DNA from: a virus
IMG/VR virus record: IMGVR_UViG_3300009474_000023
Coordinates: 1-20,143 of that record
Strand: one strand, 5' to 3'
DNA length: 20,143 nt
The notes under the pieces were generated by a model, which saw nothing but the letters and a program-made list of their open reading frames with translations, had not been told where the DNA came from and did no database searches. The position numbers were made by a program, and so were the translations under genes. The first letter of the stretch is position 1. Each line of letters begins with the position of its first letter. This document shows, piece by piece, positions 9,101 through 15,482 of the stretch.

Positions 9101-11553
9101 AGATTACTATTTCCCGGAGTCTTTCCTAAAAGGCTTGAATTTTTTTCATTTAAATCGTGAACGTGATTTAATATTTGTCCATATGTAAATTCGATTAATT
9201 TGGAATTTAAAGGATTCGTGGACAGGTTTTCTGGAACTTCATATAACCCCTTCGCCTCGACTTTTTTTACTTTACTGTATGTTGAAATCTTCACTAGATC
9301 GTTAACTGTTAAATCGCGAAGAAACTTAACATACTTGTAAGTTGTTCCATTGACTATTTCGTAATCTGTTTCTTCGTTTTGATTGATATGATTTACATCA
9401 ACAGATATTTCTATATCAGAAACAGTAGCACTATCTTTGTAAACATCGATCGCGAATAATCTTTTTTCTTCGGGAGTGACTGTGTATGTTCTAACAACAC
9501 GCTGTTTGCTTTGAGCTGATCTTTCAATCCAATTAGTCTGACTGTAATGTGTCGTTCCTCTTTTACGTTTGTGTACGTGTCCTGTCCTATTTTCTTTCGA
9601 ATAAGACACGTCATTTAAATTATAAAAAAACGATTTATCCGAATAATCCGAATAAAATAAAATATCTCCAACGTTGTTAATTGTTTTATATTTTACTTTC
9701 AATCCTAAAACTGTATCGGTGATCGAAGCATCGCTTATTTTATATTCAAAAAGTTTTGCTCCAACAAATGTCGAGTTTGGGTAGACCGTCTCGTCGGCAA
9801 AAGATTTGTGATGCTCGTCATATAAATGAAATAAAGGCTGTTGGTTTAACTTAGTTTTATTTTGTCCAGTTTTCCAACTTTTTGTTGAGGCATCATAATA
9901 AAAAGTTTTTCCTTGGTTGTTTCGACCATATTCTACCGAAACTGTCTCTCCATCAACAGGATTCGTATCGCTGTCTTCTGTTAATCTTAAAGAAACAACA
10001 CTGCTACCGGAAATTTTAACAAAGTTTACAATAAAAATTTTATTGTTTACAAGAGGATCGGTATCTGCCGTGATTAAAATTCTCATGCCATCAACGACAG
10101 GAACACCATCGATAATGTAACCTGTTTGATTTACCATTTTTGAAAATACGTCACCTGTTACTGTATCTACTAATTGCACCGATTTTTTCGAAATGCTTCC
10201 ATGATTAAAAAGAGAAAGTCCCGAATCAAATTCTATAATCGGTCTTTTTGCTCGATCTGTTTCTAATAATTCCGGAGTATATTGATTAATTTTTGCCGTG
10301 GTTTCGATAACCGCTCTATGAAACCATCTGTTGTATCTTGACCAAGAATTTCCGTCTGGAGAATCTCTTTTAATTGTAATATAATCCGGGTCGACTGCTC
10401 TAAAAAAACTAACAGCATATGGTCTGTCTGCATATGCCACATCATCATATGGTTCTGTTTCTTCTTTAGTGTATGCCCCTGTAGGCAACAGATCTCTTGT
10501 ATCAGTTAAAGTAATTTCGTCATTGACTCCTTCTACATAAAATTCTTTATTTGTATATTTGTCTTCTGTTGTATTATTTTGAAACTTTACTTTCATTCCA
10601 TTTGATAAATTGTAGCCATTTATCATGGTATAGGATTTAACACCCGTAATCTCGTGTTCGACATCAATTTTGGTTGTAGCAGTGATAGATTTAATCGATA
10701 ATATACCAAACATTGCAGAATGTGATCCACACTGATAATAAAGAATATCCGGAGCGTTATCTGGAACCGTAAATGTTACTGTTCCTTTATCAATTCCGTT
10801 GTTTTCAACTCCTGTAGAGTACAAAACAGAAGTGCTTCCGTCTTGAGCAATACCCGTTTTAAAAGGTTCTGTCATTATAAAGAAAGGATGTCCCGGGGTA
10901 TCTATTACAAATTTGTATGTATTACCTTTGTATAAAGTTATTGAAGGATTGTCCTGATTTATGTAGTTACTAAACCTATATCCTATTTGTTGATTTTGAG
11001 TTACTTTAATTTCCTTGACAACATTTGGACCAACCGCGTTTATCAAAATTGCACTAGGTCCTTCCGGCATCCAAAAGTATTCTCTATAATTAATTAATTT
11101 GTCAAAGTCTATCGCTGGATTCCAAGCATAGACTTTTTCTCTGTTAAGTCTGTCATGATTTGAAACATCTCCGCCAAAAAAGTTAATTTGATTAATATAA
11201 TCATCATATGTTGAAGTAAATTTAACTTGGTCTTCTGGGTTTATTGAGGACGTATCTTTATCAGTATAAGTTACTGCTGGTTCCAATTGATAATTTTTTC
11301 TATCAACGTTGGTAGCATTAATGTACTTGTCTTTATATTCTCTAGTATATGAATACTCTCTTCCTATGAATCCATCTAATCTTTCTAACTCTCCGGGTTG
11401 AATTAACTGATCTAGCGTACTTGAAAGAAATCTATGATTTGCATCTGTCCTATAAAATGCTGGTAGGTGGGCAATTGATCTTCTCAACGTGTTACCGTTG
11501 CTATCTTTGATCACTTCGTAATTTAATTTACTATCTATTGGTTGATCTGCCAT
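133..11553 (-). CDS. Giant multidomain baseplate/virion structural protein in the gene-7 position (3806 aa)
   Basis: A single uninterrupted 11.4-kb frame starts two bases after the gp6 stop, with AGGA eight bases before its ATG, and ends in TGA. Position after gp6 matches T4 gene 7, the peripheral wedge protein, but T4 gp7 has 1032 aa, so the gp7 assignment rests on synteny only. Visible modules in order: an N-terminal region with LPAFYRTDANHRFL; a cupredoxin-like domain (about 200-290; H222, C275, H278, M281); a conserved-looking WSRYNRWFHR / RPIIEF region; two beta domains opening with RTYTV (R688, R919); an aromatic segment with HPWEMLGYSEKPTWW; a CBM5/12-like module at W1670; seven FG-GAP repeats forming a predicted beta-propeller (about 2095-2541); a WWDLSTARWVWYEQGD segment; GSGYITDPTVTL-type beta repeats (3223, 3347); a second CBM-like module at W3405; and three DGxTTxFT domains (3523, 3578, 3690). 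No signal peptide or membrane segment is evident. It probably assembles on the outer baseplate and contacts the host surface (inference). Confidence 0.88.
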   Translation of the reverse strand: MADQPIDSKLNYEVIKDSNGNTLRRSIAHLPAFYRTDANHRFLSSTLDQLIQPGELERLDGFIGREYSYTREYKDKYINATNVDRKNYQLEPAVTYTDKDTSSINPEDQVKFTSTYDDYINQINFFGGDVSNHDRLNREKVYAWNPAIDFDKLINYREYFWMPEGPSAILINAVGPNVVKEIKVTQNQQIGYRFSNYINQDNPSITLYKGNTYKFVIDTPGHPFFIMTEPFKTGIAQDGSTSVLYSTGVENNGIDKGTVTFTVPDNAPDILYYQCGSHSAMFGILSIKSITATTKIDVEHEITGVKSYTMINGYNLSNGMKVKFQNNTTEDKYTNKEFYVEGVNDEITLTDTRDLLPTGAYTKEETEPYDDVAYADRPYAVSFFRAVDPDYITIKRDSPDGNSWSRYNRWFHRAVIETTAKINQYTPELLETDRAKRPIIEFDSGLSLFNHGSISKKSVQLVDTVTGDVFSKMVNQTGYIIDGVPVVDGMRILITADTDPLVNNKIFIVNFVKISGSSVVSLRLTEDSDTNPVDGETVSVEYGRNNQGKTFYYDASTKSWKTGQNKTKLNQQPLFHLYDEHHKSFADETVYPNSTFVGAKLFEYKISDASITDTVLGLKVKYKTINNVGDILFYSDYSDKSFFYNLNDVSYSKENRTGHVHKRKRGTTHYSQTNWIERSAQSKQRVVRTYTVTPEEKRLFAIDVYKDSATVSDIEISVDVNHINQNEETDYEIVNGTTYKYVKFLRDLTVNDLVKISTYSKVKKVEAKGLYEVPENLSTNPLNSKLIEFTYGQILNHVHDLNEKNSSLLGKTPGNSNLRDLPDVRFNGGSIIQHQSPLPAAFFLLIDQNANIINAIDYCSSEYQKFKENLLSNLDGKNYEGDAETKLNELINLLVNEKDNSFPFFYEDMLGHGENVSVRTYTVNDESITEYAIDSQFDITTPSNRAVYVYCNNILLTLGEDYTFSSTDDSIDILKTITAGDVIVIKDYGDTTGSFVPPTPTKLGIYPKFKPEKILDTSYLEPTYVIIGHDGSKTRAFGDYRDDVLLELEKRIYNNIKTEYNKDLLNYYDVIPSAFKNTDYTIKEIDNILSYDFYTWAGKNGIDYTRNDNFLNNNRFTYNYSSSKDVINNNFLPGHWKGIFRLFYDSERPHTHPWEMLGYSEKPTWWESTYGPGPYTSGNELLWTDLQNGYDYSLKKTVERFIRPNLLNYLPVDENGILKDPISIGLINEYTYQGITKQWKFGDHGPAETSWRHSTQYPFTIMKMLALTQPAKFFSLFIDNSRLKKNVSGNYIDFETGVFQNLKNLQYHLEVTTNARTGEASRKITAGYQPFVVNYLIKNNLDPAIFFYDKMKNLNVQLSYKLGGFTDKQNLKILTDSVSPGSTAGSQFIPDENYKILFRTSNPIKTYEYSGVLIELNSSVSNNLSSLEGGYRVVGYNTIRPFFKVFEPNINGNSYNIIAGNGRAVIYKDWANREKIIPYGTVFKTVQDVVNFLIGYGKYLESEGFVFDKFINELKETANWETSALEFLYWTRQGFAPGSAITLSPASPGFEIKTVNSTIGKLYNLKGEYTVLDSAGRKINQKEISTKRIGGKFDIVSKGDDGIYAITMNAVQKEHIILFDNITVFSDIILQLETGFRQQRLKLIGWKTGNWDGDYYSPGFIFDEAKVSIWTANTDYQVGQTVEYSAGFYVAKVNHNSGSKFNSANWIKKSNKPSSQLIPNFDYKISQFGDFYNLETNNFDEGQQKLAQHLTGYQSRPYLDNLFANDISQYKFYQGFIKEKGTLNAIEKLTKAQFSDENITLNIYPEWMIKIGNFGNIDSVKNVQVQMPQNTFTNNIQSIEIVNVDSDAGDWAKSVKISSADLYSKDLEFNPPNIWDKYDYAIEGYDRDVPIKYKTAGHPRLVDVQHTAFLEEDLINLNVDQINNHDLVWIAKMPDTNWDVKRITFAGLKIISLRPINNNTEMEVTFNNVHSFQKNQYFIIRNSEYSGLNGVYKILSTPSSTRVTFAFIDSVTLSNIGIVSDESTADTFGNIYKFVSVKLASMNNVNELLSYKDYQDNDEINEYNGDRVFVENAGGKWAIYEKTDPYTTQIIPPPNTNNEQEFGYNVVAKNDGRYIVVATPGLAQGTLSFFSRKDKDDLFNRISTNTMIDGNDNTSRLGESLSLSTDENFVIAGAPYTNILSNDGSTRWNDSGLVKIYSWDNDVRTFSELTSIESPFDSTPPIGYNFGWAHALAELGENSDTTNKQKYLLISAPGYNNDSGIIYMYTYQNIGDSTYAAFIQDNTIESPEADAGQRFGHRMCINDNGDILAVSSVDPGSAGKVEIFVRNSQSNDDSTALSFRHVQTLRGTPSDGSSLNTSFGDAIAMSKDGTTLVISAPGIDNGLQVDAGAVYEYKWNDDGSTDSYTLKQVLQAPEDATNMRFGSTLAINSAGDRLVIGADQFATRLPVLFDFGATTFDLQDTNIVELNKNSGTVFTATKYDTLFVIDDKLTTSSISENDNFGKGIAIIDNALFVGSPYDDNLNDDGSTRRSNDGSVTVYDLKTQGSYAWKKLVEEDNLIDERKINSAFIFNSADNKIIDYLDYYDPIKGRILGIADREINYKTEWDPAIYNYGTSEQTVDNNTAWGEEHIGEVWWDLSTARWVWYEQGDQEYKTKNWGKLFPGSTIDIYEWIETKLLPSEWATRADTITGLSQKVSGSPLYGDNTIFTVKQKYNSNSGVFENYYYYWVKNSVFLPSINKSVTSRKNTTSYISNLITNPLQSDIKYFAVTNKNSLITFNVKASLVNENTVLNLSYKNNLNEGDVHSVWRLIKEGDKDDRPSSIIEKKWWDSLTGSDELGNQVPDINLPLNQRYGTLIRPRQSWYIDRFSALKEIIQYTNEVISKYEIANQIRYDNLNSADPEPTESSGEWDSVVDSYAELTYIDTKDISGRINVLVRNDEQNSGNLWAVYNWNGTEWNRTKVQTYRTNRYYKLANWYAQGTDANTIINAQLNYQYELESLILDNEKHVKVLYGDTGGWKIYKKTSNGFINVATENGTIQFLSTLYDYSIDATGFDGDDTYDTNFFDQEPRIETRKILQALRDDIFVGDLRGEYNNIFFIGLRKVLEEQLYVDWLVKTSFINVSNTFKPLTQRKTYTIGTENYVEEYINEIKPFHTKIREYKLGYTANEIQDGIYTDFDIPAFYDGTTLRNINLTSDVALLSQYPYRFWNENYKKYVHTISVSHSGSGYITDPTVTLVGGTSKSVGPFAVLGTNNIGASSGTFGYFYPLYTASVDANIADTQNNGDGTSIEFRFNEYPGVKFYMPTSKQYIGIASRPSGYDVYSATDTLQATARAIIKEGKVVEIKVLTPGMNYTATPAVVITGGGENGSTPIDTARAYANLRNDAVRDIDVSIKFDRVSRSASVIEWSKNTSYAVNDLIRYQNDFYKVNVAFTSTTNFKNDLGKLTKLRGDESFITASERTLGLYAPVSGMPGNELSQIMTGVDYGGVMVTGLDFDHNKGWDASPWYDMPWDNFGLENRIVFYGDGYTTQFTLPKILQKTDTYTVYFTDISDSSMSSIPSIEYLSNTTRKRQISQVVKGDGSTTTFTIVGDNGNPANNETLIELIPFEEDGVLTPTDDKTLDSLISGGLFKSVLGQSPSDINIDGDAFITPETSYAPEENLPGSIFDTVDIKVYTTPQSGKPFILQKIYSGDGSTTTFTLNYTIGSSSSILVSVSGVIQEPETAYNISGGGTQIVFSAAPDVGETTFVIFLGIAFDTATTLGTGSITGQVELAEVAAEDDLLLIYDTSTTSLSLLKTNYTKNTITKSK

Positions 11554-11555
11554 TG

Positions 11556-14500
11556 CTAGTATCCTGTTCCACTATTTCCAAAATATGATCCCGAACCATA
11601 TGTTGAAGAGGTCACAGATGATACCGCAGATTTTGATCTGTTACTTGTTGTTGTGCCTGTAGTATTTGTTACCACATTGCCTGATGCTACTAATTGGTTT
11701 GCTCCAATTGCATCAATGATAACAACATCGTCGACTGTGGCCCCACTAATAAAAATTTCATTCGATGCTCCGCTGATCTGAAAGAGCGATCCGAAAGATT
11801 GACCTGCTTGATTTGGTACAATCACAACGGTTAATAAATCTGGTGCAAGTTGTTGATGTATGTAAGCCGCTAATTCGGTGAAATAAAATGTGTCTCCAAA
11901 GTCAAAATTGTCCAGTGCAAAAAATTCGTTGATGGCTTGTATGACTCTAGTTTTGATTACAGCGTTTGTCACGTTGGTGCTAGAATTTTTTACAACTTTA
12001 AATGTTGCTTGAAATTGTTCGTTGGCATTTGATCCGAAAAGTATTTTATATTTGACCGGATGATAAATTAATTGATCCGATAATCCTTTTATTGGATTTA
12101 ATGCACCCGAATAGGTAATTCTCAATTGATCTGAAGTTGATGCACTCGGCTCATCGCCTCCCTCCTGCAACCATAATCTAAATTGATTATCATAATTTCT
12201 TTCCAACATATAGATATCAATAATGTTTGTTTGTGCAGGATCTATTCTAGTTGATTGACCAGCATTATGTTTGTATTGGAATTCAACATTAGATCTTCCT
12301 TTTCGAGCAATATAATTCGAATTAGTCTCTAATTTTATTGTCGAGGCATTGTATTGTTTAAAAATATTTTCCGATGGGGAATAAAAATAAAACAATTGTC
12401 CGTCTTCGTAATCTCCCGGAAGGGTAATATCACTCTCGTTTTCAACAATTATAAAGTTAGTACTAGGGTATGGTCTGTACCTTTCAATATAATCATATGA
12501 ATTGTATTTTTCAAAAAATACAAACTTAGTCGATTCGTTAGTTTCCGGTTCTACAACAATATCAAAAATATCCGGATTATCTACCACACCGTCATCATCC
12601 GAATCAAAAAATCCCACTCTGATTTTTCTGTTGTCTTGGTAACCATCTGATTCCTCTATAGTTCCTACTACTTGCCAATCGATAGGATAGCCAATTGTTT
12701 GACCCGAACTCGGAACTGTATTACTTTTTAATATTTTTACAGTATCTTTAACCATTTTTCCTGAAACATAATCATATATTCTATCTGTTTCGTCATAATG
12801 AAATTTATTAGAGCCTGCCGACTCAAAAATATATTCTAAAGACCTATAGGTCACGGTATATGTGTCTCCGTCATTTGCGAATCGGAACCACCAACTTGCA
12901 TCTTGGTTCGTTGATGATATGTCTCCGGCATTAGCAATATTAAAAATAGTGCTAGAACTTAAATTTGCCGATGTAATTACTTTCCATTGTTCGTTTTCTT
13001 CGTCGTATCTTAAACCGAACTCTTCGTAGGTTTCAATTCTATCGGTCAAATCTGTTTTAAGAGCTGAAGAAAAATTTGTAACAAAATTTGGAATAACTGC
13101 ATTTGCTATCGCGTTGTCTGGTACAATATCATTCAGTGTGATTGGCCCCAACCCGGACTCTAAATTTCCTACTCCGTTATTGGCCCCATCACCTACTACT
13201 TTGGTAATTTTTGTCCAGATTCTATCTTGGGCTAAATCGGTTCCTGCTGTTACTAATCTTCCATTTAAAAACTCTCGAGAATCCGGAGAGATGAATTTTA
13301 CAAGTGCACCTGGTTTGGCATATTTTAAATTTGATGTTGAAAAATCTCCGACTACCAACGGTCCTGCAGATTCAAAATATCCTGTATTTGTATTTGTTCC
13401 TGTGGTGCTACTGTTCCAATTGGCCTCTAGTGCAGACAATACTTTTGATCCATATTTTAAATAATAGAATTGTCTTGAATATGATTTGTTTAATTTTGTT
13501 TCGACCAAACTATTAATTACATTTAAAATATCGCTTCTATTGTTAAAAGTAAATGTAAATTGAGGATTTGTTTCTTCTCTATATATTATTCCGTCGTCCG
13601 CAAAAACAGAAACGCTCGAATATGCTCCAGACGGGTCAACAATTTCTTTTGCTCTTGATATTCCCGAAGCAGATCTATTGACTGCTTTAACTTTGATAAT
13701 ATCTTGCGAAACACTCAACGGAACCACATTATAGTCTTCTGCTGTAATCATTCTATTCTGAGAATAATACACCTGAGGTGCCTTGGTTCTTATTGAGTCA
13801 TTTGATTCGGTTGTTGCAGAATTATAAATCGATTGTTGTAATGAAGCAGAAATTGTTAAAATTTGTTGTCCTCCTTGAGAATCGACATAAGGAACACTAA
13901 AACTAATTCCTTGCATATCCGCTGGCTGTATCGAGTATTTTGCATTGGCGCTGGTTCTATAATATACTCTAAACGCACCCGAAGGTATATTTGAAAAATT
14001 TCCATCCCCAAATACTAAATCTATTGTGTCATTATTTTTTGTGACAACATTGTAGATATCTCTTACATTTGAATTTAAACTATTGTAGATAACATTGTTT
14101 CCTGACAATGATGGAATTTGTGTCCATTTCTTTTCTATCTGTCCAAAGTCGTCTAGCTCGTATAACCAAACATCTGAATTGTTGATATTGTTTATGTTAA
14201 CCGATTGAATAAAATTTGTTGTGGGTTGATTAATTGTAAAATCATAACTGCCTAAACTACCTTGTTTAAACAAAATAAAAAATCCGGTGTTTGGGCTTGA
14301 GTCACCTGCACCGTCGTTCCTGTAACAATACGAAAATCCTGTTCCGGGTAATGGTGCTCTTTCGTAAATAGATTCCGAGTCTGTGATCGTCGACGGTACT
14401 ATTTCAAAACTTCTCTGTATACCACTAATATTTCTTGCAAAGGTAAAAATTGGTACGTCCGTGTTGGAAGAATTAGTAACATAAATCTCAGTTTTTATAC

Positions 14501-15041
14501 CTCCTATAGAATCTGATTCTAATGGTTTTCCAAACTTTTGTCCTTCGGTGTTAACTGAATTTAAAATATTAATAAATTGTTCTCTATAACTGGCATTGGT
14601 TGGATCGTTCCAGGAAATTGTGGCGTTGGCCAAACTATTTCCTCCCGAATCTCGTATGTCCTGTGTTGTTGATACGGAATCAATTTTCAATAGTCCAACC
14701 GATGGTTGATTTCTTTTGGCATTGTAATTGATTAATCTTGCCAATCGTAAAACAGAATTTCTTCTTTCAGCAGTTTCTAAAAAATTTTCTCGAGCATTCA
14801 AGTCAACCCTAAACGATAATGACTGTGCTATATAGGCAATTAAATCTATTAGGGCCACATATTCTGATGATTCTACAAAATCATTAAAGTCATCTGGATA
14901 ATTTTCTCGTAGATAAGCCACCATGGTTCTACGTAAAGTTTCAAAATCATACGATTTGAAATCGGCTTGTTGAAATGCTGTATAGATCTTTCTCCAATCT
15001 TCAGCGACTAATAATCGATTCTGTCTATCTGTTGTGGCCAT
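11556..15041 (-). CDS. 6: Baseplate wedge protein gp6 (T4 gp6-like, enlarged)
   Basis: gp6 dimers form the continuous inner ring that joins the six wedges around the hub of T4-type baseplates and rearrange when the sheath contracts. The N-terminus is characteristic, with DWRKIYTAFQQADFKSYDFETLR followed by the helical segment around YVALIDLIAYIAQSLSFRVD and RENFLETAERRNSVLRLARL. Near residue 344 is the baseplate-J-type FGDGNFSNIPSGAFRVYYR motif. The C-terminal part (about 985-1115) holds the predicted dimerisation domain with KYKILFGSNANEQFQ and FYFTELAAYIHQQL. At 1161 aa it is much longer than T4 gp6 (660 aa). The extra length lies mainly between about residues 520 and 980, and the protein ends in a Ser/Thr/Gly-rich tail. 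The ATG start is supported by the family-like N-terminus, although no Shine-Dalgarno precedes it. A T4-late-type promoter lies 17 bases upstream of the ATG. Confidence 0.95.
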   Translation of the reverse strand: MATTDRQNRLLVAEDWRKIYTAFQQADFKSYDFETLRRTMVAYLRENYPDDFNDFVESSEYVALIDLIAYIAQSLSFRVDLNARENFLETAERRNSVLRLARLINYNAKRNQPSVGLLKIDSVSTTQDIRDSGGNSLANATISWNDPTNASYREQFINILNSVNTEGQKFGKPLESDSIGGIKTEIYVTNSSNTDVPIFTFARNISGIQRSFEIVPSTITDSESIYERAPLPGTGFSYCYRNDGAGDSSPNTGFFILFKQGSLGSYDFTINQPTTNFIQSVNINNINNSDVWLYELDDFGQIEKKWTQIPSLSGNNVIYNSLNSNVRDIYNVVTKNNDTIDLVFGDGNFSNIPSGAFRVYYRTSANAKYSIQPADMQGISFSVPYVDSQGGQQILTISASLQQSIYNSATTESNDSIRTKAPQVYYSQNRMITAEDYNVVPLSVSQDIIKVKAVNRSASGISRAKEIVDPSGAYSSVSVFADDGIIYREETNPQFTFTFNNRSDILNVINSLVETKLNKSYSRQFYYLKYGSKVLSALEANWNSSTTGTNTNTGYFESAGPLVVGDFSTSNLKYAKPGALVKFISPDSREFLNGRLVTAGTDLAQDRIWTKITKVVGDGANNGVGNLESGLGPITLNDIVPDNAIANAVIPNFVTNFSSALKTDLTDRIETYEEFGLRYDEENEQWKVITSANLSSSTIFNIANAGDISSTNQDASWWFRFANDGDTYTVTYRSLEYIFESAGSNKFHYDETDRIYDYVSGKMVKDTVKILKSNTVPSSGQTIGYPIDWQVVGTIEESDGYQDNRKIRVGFFDSDDDGVVDNPDIFDIVVEPETNESTKFVFFEKYNSYDYIERYRPYPSTNFIIVENESDITLPGDYEDGQLFYFYSPSENIFKQYNASTIKLETNSNYIARKGRSNVEFQYKHNAGQSTRIDPAQTNIIDIYMLERNYDNQFRLWLQEGGDEPSASTSDQLRITYSGALNPIKGLSDQLIYHPVKYKILFGSNANEQFQATFKVVKNSSTNVTNAVIKTRVIQAINEFFALDNFDFGDTFYFTELAAYIHQQLAPDLLTVVIVPNQAGQSFGSLFQISGASNEIFISGATVDDVVIIDAIGANQLVASGNVVTNTTGTTTSNRSKSAVSSVTSSTYGSGSYFGNSGTGY
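11562..11565 (-). promoter_or_regulatory. Ribosome binding site of the giant structural gene
   Basis: On the minus strand AGGA lies inside the last codons of gp6, eight bases before the ATG at 11553. It supports this start for the 3806-aa protein and suggests translation coupled to gp6. Confidence 0.6.
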
Positions 15042-15058
15042 ACATTAAAATATAATGA

Positions 15059-15066
15059 TATTTATA
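15059..15066 (-). promoter_or_regulatory. T4-type late promoter upstream of gp6
   Basis: The minus strand carries a perfect TATAAATA, the -10 element recognised by the T4 late sigma factor gp55. It is followed by TCATT, so the 13-mer differs from the extended T4 consensus TATAAATACTATT at only two positions. It sits in the only real intergenic space of the window, and the implied start of transcription is near 15053, about 12 nt before the gp6 ATG. Late promoters of this type need no -35 box. It would let gp6 and the giant gene be transcribed independently of the hub genes. The window is AT-rich, so chance matches are possible, but I noticed no second exact copy elsewhere. Confidence 0.72.
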
Positions 15067-15074
15067 AGATTTAA

Positions 15075-15088
15075 AATATACGTATATT
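15075..15088. repeat. Perfect 14-bp palindrome at the gp25 stop
   Basis: AATATACGTATATT reads identically on both strands and overlaps the TAA stop of gp25 (15087-15089), about nine bases upstream of the late-promoter element. It is too AT-rich and has no loop or U-tract for an intrinsic terminator. It could be a protein-binding site, a weak mRNA 3'-end structure, or chance in AT-rich DNA. Confidence 0.4.
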
Positions 15089-15482
15089 AAGATAGACGTA
15101 ACACAGAGTTTTCATCAAACGAGAATGTTAGTTTTTCTGTGATATCATATGGTACATACGTGATCGTTGCCTCAATAGAAATACCAGTATTTGCCTCACT
15201 AACTATGATATCTGTAGCATTAAGTCTTGGATCAGCATTTAATATCTCTGTTATGTCGTCTGCAACTGCTTGTTTTGCCGCACTAGTTAATGGTTCAAAA
15301 AGCATGTCATATATTATTGTGCCAAATTCGGGATTTTCTACTCTCTCACCTTTTCTCACACTTAATCTATTGATTAAATCTTGTTTAATTAACTCAAAAT
15401 CATATAGTTTGTAATTTGATTGTTCGGCACGAGAACTAAATCCTCTAAAAACTTGATTGTTGTTGTTATCTTGTTTTACCAT
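15087..15482 (-). CDS. 25: Baseplate wedge protein gp25 (GPW/gp25 family)
   Basis: gp25 is the small wedge protein conserved across contractile injection systems (TssE in type VI secretion). It binds the gp6 core and offers the first beta-strand platform for sheath assembly. The 131-aa length matches T4 gp25 (132 aa). The family core is visible: a helix with FELIKQDLINRLSVRKGERV, then NPEFGTIIYDMLFEPLT, then a helix with AVADDITEILNADPRL and a C-terminal two-strand segment with ISIEATITYVPYDITEKLTFSF. The start ATG overlaps the gp5 stop by seven bases (ATGGTAA), with only a weak AGGT eleven bases upstream, so translation is probably coupled to gp5. The gene is followed by the 45-nt spacer with the late promoter. 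Family assignment is secure. Confidence 0.94.
   Translation of the reverse strand: MVKQDNNNNQVFRGFSSRAEQSNYKLYDFELIKQDLINRLSVRKGERVENPEFGTIIYDMLFEPLTSAAKQAVADDITEILNADPRLNATDIIVSEANTGISIEATITYVPYDITEKLTFSFDENSVLRLS

Noticed and set aside
133-11553. Possibility that the giant frame is an assembly artefact or a chain of genes fused by errors
   Set aside because: The frame has no stops over 11.4 kb, beta-rich virion-type domains run across its whole length, and both ends fit tight phage gene junctions.
13114-13464. Plus-strand open frame of 116 codons antisense to gp6
   Set aside because: It is fully inside gp6, whose family-like protein is intact, and has low-complexity shadow composition.
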